Shown: positions 36,856 through 46,751, counted from the first letter of the stretch. The stretch is 64,000 nt of DNA from an uncultured Caulobacterales bacterium (GCA_938009235.1 CALLIK010000006.1:62001-126000), one strand, 5' to 3'. The notes: generated by a model not told the origin, from the sequence alone. Numbers and translations are program-made.

Positions 36856-37587
36856 GTGTCTAAAGTTGGTACAGCACTCATTATTGGGGCAGGGGATGAT
36901 ACGGGGTCCGCTATTGCGAAAGCCTTCGCACGTGAAAATTTAACCGTCTGCGTCACGCGCCGGCTGCGCCATTTAGAAAAATTAGACACCCTCGTGAGAG
37001 ATATTCAGGCAGAGGGTGGTCAAGCGCATGCCAAGCCTTGCGATGCACGCGACGAAGCTGCGATGATGACCTTGTTTGAAGAGGTGGAAGCCATTGGACC
37101 TCTGGAGGTTGTCGTGTTTAATATTGGCGCGAATGTACGCTTTGGCATCACGGATACAACAGAACGGGTTTTCCGTAAGGTTTGGAAAATGGCGTGTTTG
37201 TCTGGGTTTTTAACAGGCAGAGAAGCCGCCAAACATATGCGGCCACGCGGACGCGGTACGATTATTTTCACAGGCGCGACTGCGAGCCTTCGCGGGGCTG
37301 CAGGTTTCTCTGCGTTCTCTTCCGCCAAACATGGCCTGCGGGCTCTGGCCCAATCTATGGCGCGTGAATTAGGGCCTGAAGGTATTCACGTCGGACATAC
37401 AGTGATTGACGGCATGATCGACTCTAACTTTATTCGCGAAATGGTTCCAGATGTAGACGACCGCCGCGAGCGGGATGCGATTTTAAATCCAGACCATATC
37501 GCGCAAGCGTATGTGGATTTGCACAAACAACCTCGAACGGCTTGGACGTTCGAGATGGACCTCAGACCTTATTGCGAGACTTGGTAA
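36856..37587 (+). CDS. Short-chain dehydrogenase/reductase with catalytic Tyr replaced by Phe
   Basis: SDR-fold protein of 243 residues. The nucleotide loop GAGDDTGSAI is at 11-20 and the catalytic Ser is Ser144, but the usual Tyr-x-x-x-Lys reads Phe154-Ser-Ser-Ala-Lys158, so the acid/base Tyr is missing. Some SDR families keep this change and lack reductase activity or act on unusual substrates. The start is GTG with a strong AGGAGG upstream (36842). Its stop overlaps the start of the isomerase-like gene by one base (TAATG). Confidence 0.75.
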   Translation: MSKVGTALIIGAGDDTGSAIAKAFARENLTVCVTRRLRHLEKLDTLVRDIQAEGGQAHAKPCDARDEAAMMTLFEEVEAIGPLEVVVFNIGANVRFGITDTTERVFRKVWKMACLSGFLTGREAAKHMRPRGRGTIIFTGATASLRGAAGFSAFSSAKHGLRALAQSMARELGPEGIHVGHTVIDGMIDSNFIREMVPDVDDRRERDAILNPDHIAQAYVDLHKQPRTAWTFEMDLRPYCETW

Positions 37588-38174
37588 TGACACAGACGAT
37601 AGATTTTATTTTCGATTTCGGTAGCCCCAACGCTTATTTGGCGTGGAAGACCTTGCCTGAAATGGCTGCTGAAAAAGGCGTAAGCATCAATTATGTACCT
37701 TGCTTATTGGGCGGCATATTTAAGTCGACGAATAACCAACCACCAATGATGGCTTATGGGGCGGTGCGCGGTAAATTAGATTATGAGCGGGTCGAGATGA
37801 ACCGCTTTATCTCTAAACATGGGCTTACGAAATTTCGTTTCAATCCTCATTTTCCTGTGAACACGCTTCTGCTGATGCGTGGGGCATGTGCTGTTGATGA
37901 TCTAGGTGCTTACATAACGGCGGGCATGACAGCGATGTGGGAAGAGGGGGTGAATATGTCGGACCCTGAGGTGTTTGCATCTACGATGAACGCTGCAGGG
38001 TTGAATGGGTCTGAGATATTAGCCTCCACACAAGACCCGAGTGTGAAAGCGAAGTTGTTAGAAAATACAAACGCCGCGGTTGAACGCGGCGTCTTTGGTA
38101 TCCCGAGTTATTTCATCGGAGATGATATGTGGTTTGGCAAAGACCGTATTCGAGACATGCTCGAGATGCTCTAG
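37587..38174 (+). CDS. 2-hydroxychromene-2-carboxylate isomerase/DsbA-family protein
   Basis: Protein of 195 residues with a DsbA-like fold of the GST-kappa/HCCA isomerase group. Seen: DFGSPNAYLAW near 10-20, with the Ser that binds glutathione in this group, and NPHFPVNTLLLMRGA near 92-106. The family isomerises chromene carboxylates in aromatic breakdown with glutathione. The start at 37587 overlaps the SDR stop by one base; an upstream in-frame Met (37542) would lie inside the SDR gene. Function in this organism is inferred from family membership. Confidence 0.82.
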   Translation: MTQTIDFIFDFGSPNAYLAWKTLPEMAAEKGVSINYVPCLLGGIFKSTNNQPPMMAYGAVRGKLDYERVEMNRFISKHGLTKFRFNPHFPVNTLLLMRGACAVDDLGAYITAGMTAMWEEGVNMSDPEVFASTMNAAGLNGSEILASTQDPSVKAKLLENTNAAVERGVFGIPSYFIGDDMWFGKDRIRDMLEML

Positions 38175-38187
38175 CCCTTTAACCTAA

Positions 38188-39825
38188 TTATTCAGCCGCC
38201 TTGGCCACGTTAGAGGCCCAATACGCTTTGATCATATCTGCGGCTTTTTCCGCAATCATAATTGTTGGCGCATTCGTATTTCCAGACACGACTTGCGGCA
38301 TGATCGACGCATCGATAACGCGCAGTCCGTCTAGGCCATGTACTTTGAGCTGGGGGTCGACCACTGACATTGGGTCCGCGGTTAATGACGGGCCCATTTT
38401 GCACGTTCCGACGGGATGATAGACTGTATCTGAGCGTGCTGTGATATCTGCGCGCAGGTCAGCTTCATCAACAGCATCTGATCCGTATAGAGCTTTTCCT
38501 CGTGCATCATCTAAAGCAGGTGACTGCATGATCTGCTGAGTCACGCGTGCGGCGCGGTATAGCTTCTCTACATCATCAGGATGCGTTAGGAACGCAGGGT
38601 CGATAGCCGGCGCGTCAGATGGATTGGCGGAGTTCAAGGTTACTGTACCGCGGCTCTTAGGGCGCAAGAGGCACACATGGGTCGAAAAGCCGTGTCCCCA
38701 ATGTAGTTTCCGTCCGTGATCATCAACAATAGCCACGACGAAATGGAGTTGAACATCAGGCGAAGCCTCATTGCGATCAATGTAAAGGAACGCTCCGCTT
38801 TCAGCGAGGTTAGACGAGAGTAGTCCTGTGCCTTCCTTACGGTAGTTCGAAAACTCCTTGATCATGTTCAATGATCCACCCAGTGAAAATCCGACCGTCT
38901 CTTTTGATAGATTTCGCTTACCTTTATAGGCCGCAAGCCAATCAATGTGGTCTTGTAAGTTTTCACCTACGCCCGGCAATTCGTGGACTAGGTCAATACC
39001 ATGTGGCGTCAGGTTTTTCTCGGCCCCAATCCCAGAGAGTAGTAAGAGTTGCGGGGAGCCAAATGCGCCGCATGAGACGATAACTTCGCGCTTTGCAGAT
39101 ATCTCGATAGACTGCTTTTTCTGGCGTAACTTTACACCTGTTGCGCGCCCATTTTCGACAAGAACCTTCTCAGCCATGACATTTGTCATGACGTGGAGGT
39201 TCGGCCGTTCCATCGCCGTTTCCAGATAGGCTTTAGCGGTTGACCAACGCACGCCCTTTTTGTGGGTTACATCATAATAGCCGAAGCCCTCTTGGGACGC
39301 GCCATTAAAGTCATCATTGGCTGGAATTTGTAAGGTCTTGCAGGCGTCCAAAAATTCTTCGTTCAGGGGTGAGCATTTACGGCTCTCAACGCGCAAAGGT
39401 CCGCCCGATCCATGAAAGTCATCTCCGCCTTTTTCGTGGTCTTCCGCTTTTTTGAAATAAGGAAGCACGTCATCATAAGACCAGCCTGAGTTCCCAAGTG
39501 ACGCCCAATTATCATAATCCGCTTTGTGACCGCGAATATAAATCATAGCATTCGTACTGGATGACCCGCCCAGAGCTTTGCCGCGTGGTTGATAACCCTT
39601 GCGACCACCAAGGCCTTTCTGCGGAACAGTCTCGAAGGCCCAATTTCGTTTTTTGGTGATCATATTGACGATCGTTAAGCCTGGGGTCGAAATACTCCAA
39701 TGCTTATGCGACGAGCCAGCTTCGATCAGGCAAACCGAAACATTTGGATCTTCAGAGAGACGTGCTGCGAGGGTGCAACCTGCACTACCTGCGCCTACGA
39801 TGACAAAATCAAATACGGTTTCCAT
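38188..39825 (-). CDS. GMC family FAD-dependent alcohol dehydrogenase (choline dehydrogenase-like)
   Basis: Flavoprotein of 545 residues that oxidises primary alcohols to aldehydes. Seen: the FAD-binding [15 protein letters not shown] near 11-25, [18 protein letters not shown] near 83-100, and the C-terminal catalytic region with [10 protein letters not shown]. It starts with a one-base overlap after the aldehyde dehydrogenase stop (TAATG), so the two are co-translated: the alcohol dehydrogenase product is handed to the aldehyde dehydrogenase. Substrate unknown; PEG- or aliphatic-alcohol-like compounds are candidates by context. Confidence 0.9.
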   Translation of the reverse strand: METVFDFVIVGAGSAGCTLAARLSEDPNVSVCLIEAGSSHKHWSISTPGLTIVNMITKKRNWAFETVPQKGLGGRKGYQPRGKALGGSSSTNAMIYIRGHKADYDNWASLGNSGWSYDDVLPYFKKAEDHEKGGDDFHGSGGPLRVESRKCSPLNEEFLDACKTLQIPANDDFNGASQEGFGYYDVTHKKGVRWSTAKAYLETAMERPNLHVMTNVMAEKVLVENGRATGVKLRQKKQSIEISAKREVIVSCGAFGSPQLLLLSGIGAEKNLTPHGIDLVHELPGVGENLQDHIDWLAAYKGKRNLSKETVGFSLGGSLNMIKEFSNYRKEGTGLLSSNLAESGAFLYIDRNEASPDVQLHFVVAIVDDHGRKLHWGHGFSTHVCLLRPKSRGTVTLNSANPSDAPAIDPAFLTHPDDVEKLYRAARVTQQIMQSPALDDARGKALYGSDAVDEADLRADITARSDTVYHPVGTCKMGPSLTADPMSVVDPQLKVHGLDGLRVIDASIMPQVVSGNTNAPTIMIAEKAADMIKAYWASNVAKAAE

Positions 39826-41279
39826 TAAAGAATCTTCTTCATCAGGCCGAGCATTTTACGCGATTTGTCGGTGTAGGGAGGGAATAGGTTCTTACCTTGG
39901 CTAAACTTCGATTGGATGAAGACACCTTTCATATGAGAGAAACTCTGAAAGCCTGCTTCGCCGTGATAGGCTCCCATGCCAGAAGGTCCAACACCGCCAA
40001 ATGGGATGTCTTCTTGGACAACATGCCACGCCGTTTCATTGATGGATACGCCGCCAGAAATGGACTCGCGTAGAACTTTGTCACGCTTGGCTTTGTTTTC
40101 ACCAAACCAATAAAGCGCAAGTGGACGTTCACCTTGCTGCACAGTTTTGAGTGCGTCATCCAATGTTTCTGAGGCGACAACTGGCAGCAGTGGTCCGAAA
40201 ATTTCTTCCTGCATGATTTTCATATCAGGCGTGGTGCCTGTTACAACTGTTAGAGGTACGCGGCGTTCTTTGGCCAATTGTTGTTTGTCATCATCGCCAG
40301 CCGTTCGGATGGTCGCGCCTTTGTTTTCTGCATCTTCTAGCAAATCTTGAAGGCGCGCATAATGAGAGTCCGCAATGATGGTGGTGTAATCTGGATTGCC
40401 AGCTATCGTCGGATAAAACGCTTCTGCCTTAGCGATCATGGCATCAGAGAAAGCGTTGATCTTGGCTTCAGGCATCAAGACATAATCCGGCGCAACACAG
40501 GTTTGTCCTGCATTGAGAAGCTTGCCATTTGTAATACGCCCGATGGCCATATCCATTTTGACGCTGTCATCAATGATAACAGGTGATTTCCCGCCAAGCT
40601 CGAGCGTGACAGGGACGAGGTTTGCACCTGCGGCTTTGCCGACAATGCGGCCAACACTTGTGGACCCTGTGAAGACAAGGTGATCGAAGGTGAGGCCAGA
40701 GAAAGCAGAGGCCACATCAACGCCGCCGGTAGCGACATAGATTTCTTCGTCGGTGAATCCTTTAGCCAAAACCTCTTTCAGAAGCTGGCTCATGCGCGGC
40801 GTATATTCACTAGGTTTGATCATGGCACGGTTGCCAGCGCCTAAGGCACCAATTAACGGCATGACAGCGAGTTGAAGTGGGTAGTTCCACGGACTGATAA
40901 TACCGATAACGCCGAGAGGCTGCGGGATAATGACATTTTTAGCGGGTTTATATTGCAAGGCCGTCGGTGCTTTGCGGGTCTTCATCCATTTTGGCGTATG
41001 TTTAATCGCATGGGAAATGCCGCCTTGGATGACGAGGAATTCAGCCATCAAGGTTTCTTCAACCGCGCGGTGACCAAAATCGTCACTGATGGCTTTAACG
41101 AATTCGGCTTCATGATTTTGAATTAAATCTCGAAGGGTTTTCAGCTTGGCCTTGCGTGAAGCCCAATCCGGATTTGGGTTGGCGTTAAATGCGGCGCGTT
41201 GCGCGTTCAGGACTGCGCTTAATTCGTCAGGCTTTGTAGTGCCTGTGTTGGCGGGCTTATCTGGATTGATACGGACCAT
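39825..41279 (-). CDS. Coniferyl-aldehyde-dehydrogenase-type aldehyde dehydrogenase
   Basis: NAD(P)-dependent aldehyde dehydrogenase of 484 residues. Seen: the catalytic cysteine in NAGQTCVAPDY, the general base in ELGGKSPVII, the cofactor segment FTGSTSVGR and a C-terminal GVGPSGMGAYHGEAG. Sequence features match the coniferyl aldehyde/fatty aldehyde branch. The start at 41279 was chosen because AGGGGAACG lies just before it; an upstream in-frame ATG (41309) has no such site. It lies between the GMC enzyme and a TonB receptor and is likely induced with them. Confidence 0.9.
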   Translation of the reverse strand: MVRINPDKPANTGTTKPDELSAVLNAQRAAFNANPNPDWASRKAKLKTLRDLIQNHEAEFVKAISDDFGHRAVEETLMAEFLVIQGGISHAIKHTPKWMKTRKAPTALQYKPAKNVIIPQPLGVIGIISPWNYPLQLAVMPLIGALGAGNRAMIKPSEYTPRMSQLLKEVLAKGFTDEEIYVATGGVDVASAFSGLTFDHLVFTGSTSVGRIVGKAAGANLVPVTLELGGKSPVIIDDSVKMDMAIGRITNGKLLNAGQTCVAPDYVLMPEAKINAFSDAMIAKAEAFYPTIAGNPDYTTIIADSHYARLQDLLEDAENKGATIRTAGDDDKQQLAKERRVPLTVVTGTTPDMKIMQEEIFGPLLPVVASETLDDALKTVQQGERPLALYWFGENKAKRDKVLRESISGGVSINETAWHVVQEDIPFGGVGPSGMGAYHGEAGFQSFSHMKGVFIQSKFSQGKNLFPPYTDKSRKMLGLMKKIL

Positions 41280-41315
41280 GTTCGTTCCCCTAATTATATT
41301 TTTTATCACCTATAT

Positions 41316-41348
41316 ACTAAAAAGGGCGCGACCCGAAGGTCGCACCCT
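41316..41348 (-). terminator. Terminator of the TonB receptor gene
   Basis: 11-bp stem AGGGCGCGACC / GGTCGCACCCT with a CGAA loop; on the minus strand it is followed by a short T-run. It separates the receptor from the aldehyde dehydrogenase gene downstream. Confidence 0.75.
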
Positions 41349-41371
41349 GAATTTGTTGCATGCTGTATCGA

Positions 41372-43864
41372 CTAGAAGTTCTTGCGAACTGTCGCGCCGT
41401 ACATACGTGGCTCTTGGATAAAGGCCGAACGAGACCCACTCCGGAAGACCGTGTTGAATGTGACGCCTCGTGTGCGTTCATTCGTCAAGTTAGTCGCCCA
41501 AAGCTCAAATGCGTAGGAATCGTCTGCATCTGTAACGCCGACACGTGCGTTCACTTTTGTGTTTGCCTCTTGTATGTCGAACGGATTGTCCTCTTGCGTT
41601 GCAAGTACAACAGCTTGCGTAGATGTCCGTCTATCGCTTTCATAACGTACTTGAGCATTTAGGAAGTAGTTCAGATTATCTGTAAGGCTACCTTCATAAT
41701 TTGCACCAAGGATAGCTACAGCATCTGGAGCATTTGTAAGAGAGTTCCCACAGAGTGATGTGACGTTCAATGTTGTGTCATCACCAGCACAGTCATCTGG
41801 ATAACTCGCATCCAGAAGTGTCAGTGCGCCATTGACAGTTAAGCCATCAATTGGACGTGCGACAGCTTCGATTTCAACACCTTTTGATTCCGCTTTAGGA
41901 ACGTTGAAGGTTGTGAACTGTGCACCTGTGAACTCAAGAACTTGGAAGTTTTCGAAGTTTTCGATGAAAGCTGCGACATTCAATGTGAGCCTATTGTCCA
42001 ATAGTTTAGACTTAAGGCCAATTTCATAGGCATCGACTTCTTCTGAAAGGAAGCTTGGGTCTGCGCCGCCAGAGGCCGCTGTAGAATCAAGATTGAACCC
42101 ACCAGATTTATAGCCATGCGTGAAGCTAGCATATGTAGAAACCGATGGTACGATTTCATACCCGACTTTGGCCGTGTAAATTAGCTCGTCATCATTAAAC
42201 GATTCGTCAAATGTACGTGGAAGCGGATAGACAGCGGAGGCTGCAAGGTCTGCAGGCGCCAAGAAGGCCAAGCAGCCCAAACCAAAGATGGTGCTCGTCA
42301 GCGCCGCAGGAACATTACCTGCACCGATTGAAGCCAGTGTGGCAGGGCAGATATCGTTATTGATATTGGATTGTGAAAAGCTACCTTGTTTGCTTTCATC
42401 CGAATAACGCAAACCTAGCGTTAGGGATAACTTATCCGTCACGTCGAAAATGTTATGCGTAAACACAGAGAAACTTTCACTGTCTTGAGCGTAGTTTTGA
42501 GTTATTGAAGTCCCTGCTGGATCGACACCTGTGAAGACAGTCAACGGGTTTGCACCTAATGCGCCAGCTGTAGGGCCATATAAGAGCGCACCCACAAGTT
42601 CGCCGTAATCTTCACCTAACTCAAAATTGACATTTTGTTTAATGTCTTCGGTTGAGTAATAGGCGCCAGCTAACCAGCTCAAACGATCATCGAATGCGCT
42701 ACCTTGAAGGCGAAGTTCATGTGTCTCTGTTTCGATCGTCACAGGGCTATTTCTGACGTTAAACACGTCTAGTGCTGAGAAGTCAGAGTCATAATCTTCT
42801 GTCGCGGTATAATCTCGATATGAGCCTGTATAGACTAGGTCTATATTGTCGGTGAGTGGGTATTCCATTTCTAAGGTTAGACCTGTTTGATCACTACTTC
42901 CGCCTGGTTCGAAGGACGTAGCGGCGTCGAGATTATCGACAGCGTCTTGTGCTAGGCCCGTGTCGTCGTCATTAATTGCAACGTCTGAACCAATCATACC
43001 ACCTCGAGCGCCAAGGCCTACGGCAGTAAATAATCCAGCGGTTTCGACAGGGGATTGTTGCACTTCAAGCGCTGCGCCTACAGGCGCATCGCTTTCAGAG
43101 TGATCAACGATGAAGCGGCCTTTAAAGCCATTCTCAATTTCCCACCCTAATTGTCCGCGAAGCATGAATTGATCGATACCATTGGATTCGCCAACTCTAT
43201 TTCCGTCGCCGTCAAATAATTCGATATAGCCTTCTCGGTCACGATAAGCGCCTGTAACGCGCAAGGCCAACTGGTCTTCTACGAGTGGAACGTTGATCGC
43301 ACCTTGGACGCTTTGGTGATTATAATTTCCGTATGTTGCGTTCACGAAGCCGCCAAATTCCGAAAGGTCAGGACGTTCGTTTACAATTTTGAGTGCACCG
43401 GCAGATGTGTTGCGTCCGAAGAGTGTGCCTTGTGGACCGCGAAGAACTTCAACACGCTCAACATCAACAAATTCACCAAGCGCGATACCTGGGCGTGACT
43501 GATATGCGCCATCAATGAAGACACCGACCGCAGATTCGAAACCAATGTTGTTGGATGTTGTACCAACGCCTCGAATACGAAGAACGACTGTTCCTGATGC
43601 GGTTTGTGCCTGAGAGGCGGCAAAGCTAGGAGCAACAATTGATAAATTTTGAACGTTAACGACGCCTTGTTTCTCCAAAACTTCCGGTGAGAGAACGGTG
43701 ACGGCGATCGGCACATCCTGCAGAGCTTCTGGACGACGTGTCGCTGTTGAAACAATAACATCTTCTCCAAATGATTCATCACTTGATTGCGCGAACGCTG
43801 TAGATGCAGACATCAATGCTGTTGTTGACAATAGCGCAAGACCTGCGCTGGCTAGCTTATTCAT
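41372..43864 (-). CDS. TonB-dependent outer-membrane receptor
   Basis: Gated beta-barrel receptor of 830 residues with a signal peptide (cleavage after TAFA, near 25). The TonB-box region reads DVIVSTATR near 35-43, the plug follows with GVVNVQNLSIVAPSF and VLRGPQGTLFGRNTSAG near 137-153, and the protein ends in the usual aromatic residue (VRKNF). TonB receptors of this group carry sugars, siderophores or hydrophobic substrates. Its neighbours, alcohol and aldehyde dehydrogenases on the same strand, suggest uptake of an alcohol-containing polymer or a lignin-like substrate. Confidence 0.92.
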   Translation of the reverse strand: MNKLASAGLALLSTTALMSASTAFAQSSDESFGEDVIVSTATRRPEALQDVPIAVTVLSPEVLEKQGVVNVQNLSIVAPSFAASQAQTASGTVVLRIRGVGTTSNNIGFESAVGVFIDGAYQSRPGIALGEFVDVERVEVLRGPQGTLFGRNTSAGALKIVNERPDLSEFGGFVNATYGNYNHQSVQGAINVPLVEDQLALRVTGAYRDREGYIELFDGDGNRVGESNGIDQFMLRGQLGWEIENGFKGRFIVDHSESDAPVGAALEVQQSPVETAGLFTAVGLGARGGMIGSDVAINDDDTGLAQDAVDNLDAATSFEPGGSSDQTGLTLEMEYPLTDNIDLVYTGSYRDYTATEDYDSDFSALDVFNVRNSPVTIETETHELRLQGSAFDDRLSWLAGAYYSTEDIKQNVNFELGEDYGELVGALLYGPTAGALGANPLTVFTGVDPAGTSITQNYAQDSESFSVFTHNIFDVTDKLSLTLGLRYSDESKQGSFSQSNINNDICPATLASIGAGNVPAALTSTIFGLGCLAFLAPADLAASAVYPLPRTFDESFNDDELIYTAKVGYEIVPSVSTYASFTHGYKSGGFNLDSTAASGGADPSFLSEEVDAYEIGLKSKLLDNRLTLNVAAFIENFENFQVLEFTGAQFTTFNVPKAESKGVEIEAVARPIDGLTVNGALTLLDASYPDDCAGDDTTLNVTSLCGNSLTNAPDAVAILGANYEGSLTDNLNYFLNAQVRYESDRRTSTQAVVLATQEDNPFDIQEANTKVNARVGVTDADDSYAFELWATNLTNERTRGVTFNTVFRSGSRSAFIQEPRMYGATVRKNF

Positions 43865-44018
43865 ATAACTCTCCCCGAGCGGATAAAATACATCCCGGAT
43901 TTTTCCGGTGATGATTGAGTCATTGATTGCTGATTTTTTTAGAGTTGCAAGATGTCTTTACGGTAAAATAGCCCCATTGTTGCTAAAATGACACGCTTAT
44001 TGGTGATAAAAGACTAAT

Positions 44019-45218
44019 TTATACAGATTTTTTTAAAATGGCTGCAAGCATGTGACGTGTACGCCCACTAAAATCATCTTCACACGCCGCAATTTGAGAA
44101 TAACGCCGACGTAATTTCCCTGGCGCATCTTTTAATCGGCCTACACCCCAACGTTCAGTCGCAGCATATATGCGAGATAAACGTCCCGCTGCACCTGTGA
44201 GGGGTACAAAACCAGACACAACATCACAAGATGCACTGGCGTAGTGACGCTTATAGCCGTCTAAGCCTTCGCCCATATCTATCCGTTTGTAACCCGTCTC
44301 TTCGGTCGCATTGATAAGACCTTCTAAGAGTTGAATGCCTGGACCATATTCTGACAGCTCATCATTATAGGCGACCATCCAACTGTGGAAAATTTTTCCA
44401 TCTGAAAGCCCTAGGTCAATAGCGGCCAAACTGTCACCGAAATAGAGCGCATGCATATCGCAGCGTAAATCAGAGGTTTGTCCTCGCTCCCAAAGGTTTT
44501 GGATTAACGCTTGTGTCCACTCAGCAGACAGCACGTCATATTTACCTGTTTCAGAAAATTTCTTACGTTTCCACTCAATGAGAGTGCGATAAACATCAAT
44601 ATCACGTGAGAAAAGCTCAACCCTTGGCGTTCCAACGGCGTCTTCGGCTTTACGGGTACGGCGACGATTAGATTTTAAATGACGGCGATAAGATCCATCG
44701 CGCTCCGCCCGCCACGCGTCTGGCGTGATGTCTATATCAATCGCTGATGTCACGGACTTTGTAAGAATTTCGGGCGCGCGCAAGCGGCTAGGGTCTATTG
44801 CGCAACTATAATGGAAGGCGCCAACCCCTGCGTCGGCAAGCAGGTCATCATAAGTTAGAGTGTCATCACGCGTAATAATGCCGTGGTAATCGCTCATTGG
44901 AGCGCCGACTGGACGTGCAAAGCGTTGTCCTTGTATTGGTAAGAACGCAACAGGGGTGCCGTCTTCATCATATCGACATATAACGCTGACATCTGGCCGA
45001 AGTTCCGCAAGCAATTTCGTGTACTCTGGATGTAAATAAGGGGACTTTAGCGCCGTATTGTCTGCGCGTATTTGCGCCCAGGCGGCCCAATCTGTCTCGC
45101 TCATCTCGGAAATACGCAGTAACAAGTTGCGTGGTAATTTATGTTTAGCAGAATGTTTCACAGCATGCGTATAACGCACGAACGCTAAAGACGGATTAAA
45201 GCCATTGACGTTTGTCAT
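44019..45218 (-). CDS. GNAT-fold acyltransferase (BioF2-like/Acetyltransf_6)
   Basis: Protein of about 399 residues with two GNAT-like halves as in FemAB/CelD-type acyltransferases. Seen: a C-terminal FHSWMVAYNDELSEYGPGIQLLEGLINAT segment near 298-326 and a following YKRIDMGEGLDGYKRHYA. These proteins transfer acyl or amino-acyl groups in envelope polysaccharide or peptidoglycan-like pathways; the acceptor is unknown. The start at 45218 leaves a 21-bp gap to the divergent transporter; longer in-frame upstream sequence runs across the neighbouring CDF gene and is not used. Confidence 0.75.
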   Translation of the reverse strand: MTNVNGFNPSLAFVRYTHAVKHSAKHKLPRNLLLRISEMSETDWAAWAQIRADNTALKSPYLHPEYTKLLAELRPDVSVICRYDEDGTPVAFLPIQGQRFARPVGAPMSDYHGIITRDDTLTYDDLLADAGVGAFHYSCAIDPSRLRAPEILTKSVTSAIDIDITPDAWRAERDGSYRRHLKSNRRRTRKAEDAVGTPRVELFSRDIDVYRTLIEWKRKKFSETGKYDVLSAEWTQALIQNLWERGQTSDLRCDMHALYFGDSLAAIDLGLSDGKIFHSWMVAYNDELSEYGPGIQLLEGLINATEETGYKRIDMGEGLDGYKRHYASASCDVVSGFVPLTGAAGRLSRIYAATERWGVGRLKDAPGKLRRRYSQIAACEDDFSGRTRHMLAAILKKSV

Positions 45219-45239
45219 GTTTTTATCTGATGAAGGTTT

Positions 45240-46160
45240 ATGGCTGGACATTCGCATTCTCACCACGATCACGATCATCATCATGGCCACGGGGGGCATA
45301 GTCATGCGCCAAAGGTAGATGAGAACAACCGCTGGCGTGTCGGCATAGCAGCTCTGCTGACAGGTGTCTTTATGTTCGCCGAAATTGCGGGAGGCCTGAT
45401 TTCTGGTTCGCTCGCGCTTTTGGCAGATGCGGGGCATATGTTCACGGATTTTGCAGCGCTTTCTATGGCGTGGGGCGCGTTTAAGATCGCACAGCGTCCT
45501 GCGAATTGGCGGCATACATTTGGCTATGATCGCTTTTCTATACTTGTCGCCTTTGTGAATGGTTTGACTTTATTCGGTGTAGCCGTTTGGATTGTCTGGG
45601 AGGCGTTCCATCGTTTCCAAGACCCAGGTGAAGTTCTCGCAGGCCCGATGCTCTGGGTCGCAATAGCTGGGTTGGTTATTAATGTGAGTGTCTTTGCCAT
45701 TTTAATGGGTGCCGATCAGGAAAATTTGAATATTCGCGGGGCTGTCTTGCATGTGCTTGGAGATTTATTGGGGTCTGTTGCTGCGATTGCAGCGGCTCTG
45801 ATTATTCTCACGACAGGTTGGATGTTAGCTGATCCGATCCTCTCTATATTGGTCGCGTTTTTGATCTTGCGGTCAGCTTGGGGGCTAGTGCGCGAATCCG
45901 GACACATCCTCCTTCAAGGCGCGCCTGACAGCCTTGATCGGCGTGAGATAGAAAAAGACTTACTCGCCAATGTGCCAAAATTACGCCGTGTCGATCATGT
46001 CCATGCTTGGGCTGTGACGCCTGAACGTCCAATCATTACACTTAATGCCTATATTGACCCAGCGGCGCGCGTCGAACCCGTCGCGCAAGCCATAAAAGCG
46101 CGTTTAGCGCAGCAGTTTCACATCGATCACGCCACAGTAGATGTGATGCGGGATAGCTAG
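45240..46160 (+). CDS. Cation diffusion facilitator transporter (CzcD/ZitB-like)
   Basis: Metal/proton antiporter of 306 residues with six helices, exporting zinc or similar divalent metals. Seen: a His-rich N-terminus (eleven His within residues 4-22), the metal site HMFTD in ALLADAGHMFTD, a second site HVLGD, and the C-terminal HVHAW motif. It is divergent from the acyltransferase and its stop overlaps the convergent TerB-like gene by 4 bp. Metal choice (Zn most likely) is inferred. Confidence 0.92.
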   Translation: MAGHSHSHHDHDHHHGHGGHSHAPKVDENNRWRVGIAALLTGVFMFAEIAGGLISGSLALLADAGHMFTDFAALSMAWGAFKIAQRPANWRHTFGYDRFSILVAFVNGLTLFGVAVWIVWEAFHRFQDPGEVLAGPMLWVAIAGLVINVSVFAILMGADQENLNIRGAVLHVLGDLLGSVAAIAAALIILTTGWMLADPILSILVAFLILRSAWGLVRESGHILLQGAPDSLDRREIEKDLLANVPKLRRVDHVHAWAVTPERPIITLNAYIDPAARVEPVAQAIKARLAQQFHIDHATVDVMRDS

Positions 46161-46702
46161 TTGAGATCAAAGCCTTCACGAAAGTTTCGTATGAACTCTT
46201 TTTGATTTACCGTTGGCGCATTGTCCGCGCTTGAGACTTGAACTAACATATTTGCAAGATCGCGTGCGTTATCTTTTGAGACGAAGTCCCTCAGAACTTT
46301 GGACATTGGGGTGATGGATGTTTCGGGCAACACAATATCATGGGTCAAACTGTCCATTTGTCGGATCAATCCGTCCGCTTCATCGTTGGATAAATCCATA
46401 TTCGCGGAGAGCTGAGCTTCGATGACTAACCTTGCACTGTCGTCAATACGGCGACTGTCGCCAGCTCGCGCTATCATGATCATCAGAACCGTTGCGGCTT
46501 CGCGAGGCGTCTCTATGAGGTCGAGCCCGCGCTTATTATAGGCTTTGCGAAATTTCCTCTGGCGCGGCATGTTTTTAACTTGAATGGCTGCGCCGTGAAC
46601 CATGTTCGCCGCATCACCTATATTTTTACGATTAGCAGATAAGCGAATGGCCCAGTAAAGGGCGGTGCCAACGAGCGCGAAGAATCCGAGTACTATATGC
46701 AT
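46157..46702 (-). CDS. TerB-like protein with an N-terminal membrane helix
   Basis: Protein of 181 residues. It begins with a hydrophobic segment near 2-21 (HIVLGFFALVGTALYWAI), then a mainly helical domain with EAATVLMIMIARAG near 68-81 and regularly spaced acidic residues. The pattern resembles TerB, a helical domain tied to tellurite and envelope stress. It lies 49 bp downstream of the extensin-like gene on the same strand. The assignment is by pattern only. Confidence 0.55.
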   Translation of the reverse strand: MHIVLGFFALVGTALYWAIRLSANRKNIGDAANMVHGAAIQVKNMPRQRKFRKAYNKRGLDLIETPREAATVLMIMIARAGDSRRIDDSARLVIEAQLSANMDLSNDEADGLIRQMDSLTHDIVLPETSITPMSKVLRDFVSKDNARDLANMLVQVSSADNAPTVNQKEFIRNFREGFDLN

Positions 46703-46751
46703 ACTGCAGCTTTAGCGCGTAAATATTAAAAAAATCCAGTCAAATTTTTGT

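Noticed and set aside
45219-45515. In-frame extension of the acyltransferase gene to the right
   Set aside because: It would run antisense through the CDF exporter gene and encodes a low-complexity, Met- and Arg-rich stretch that looks like the complement of the His-rich tail.
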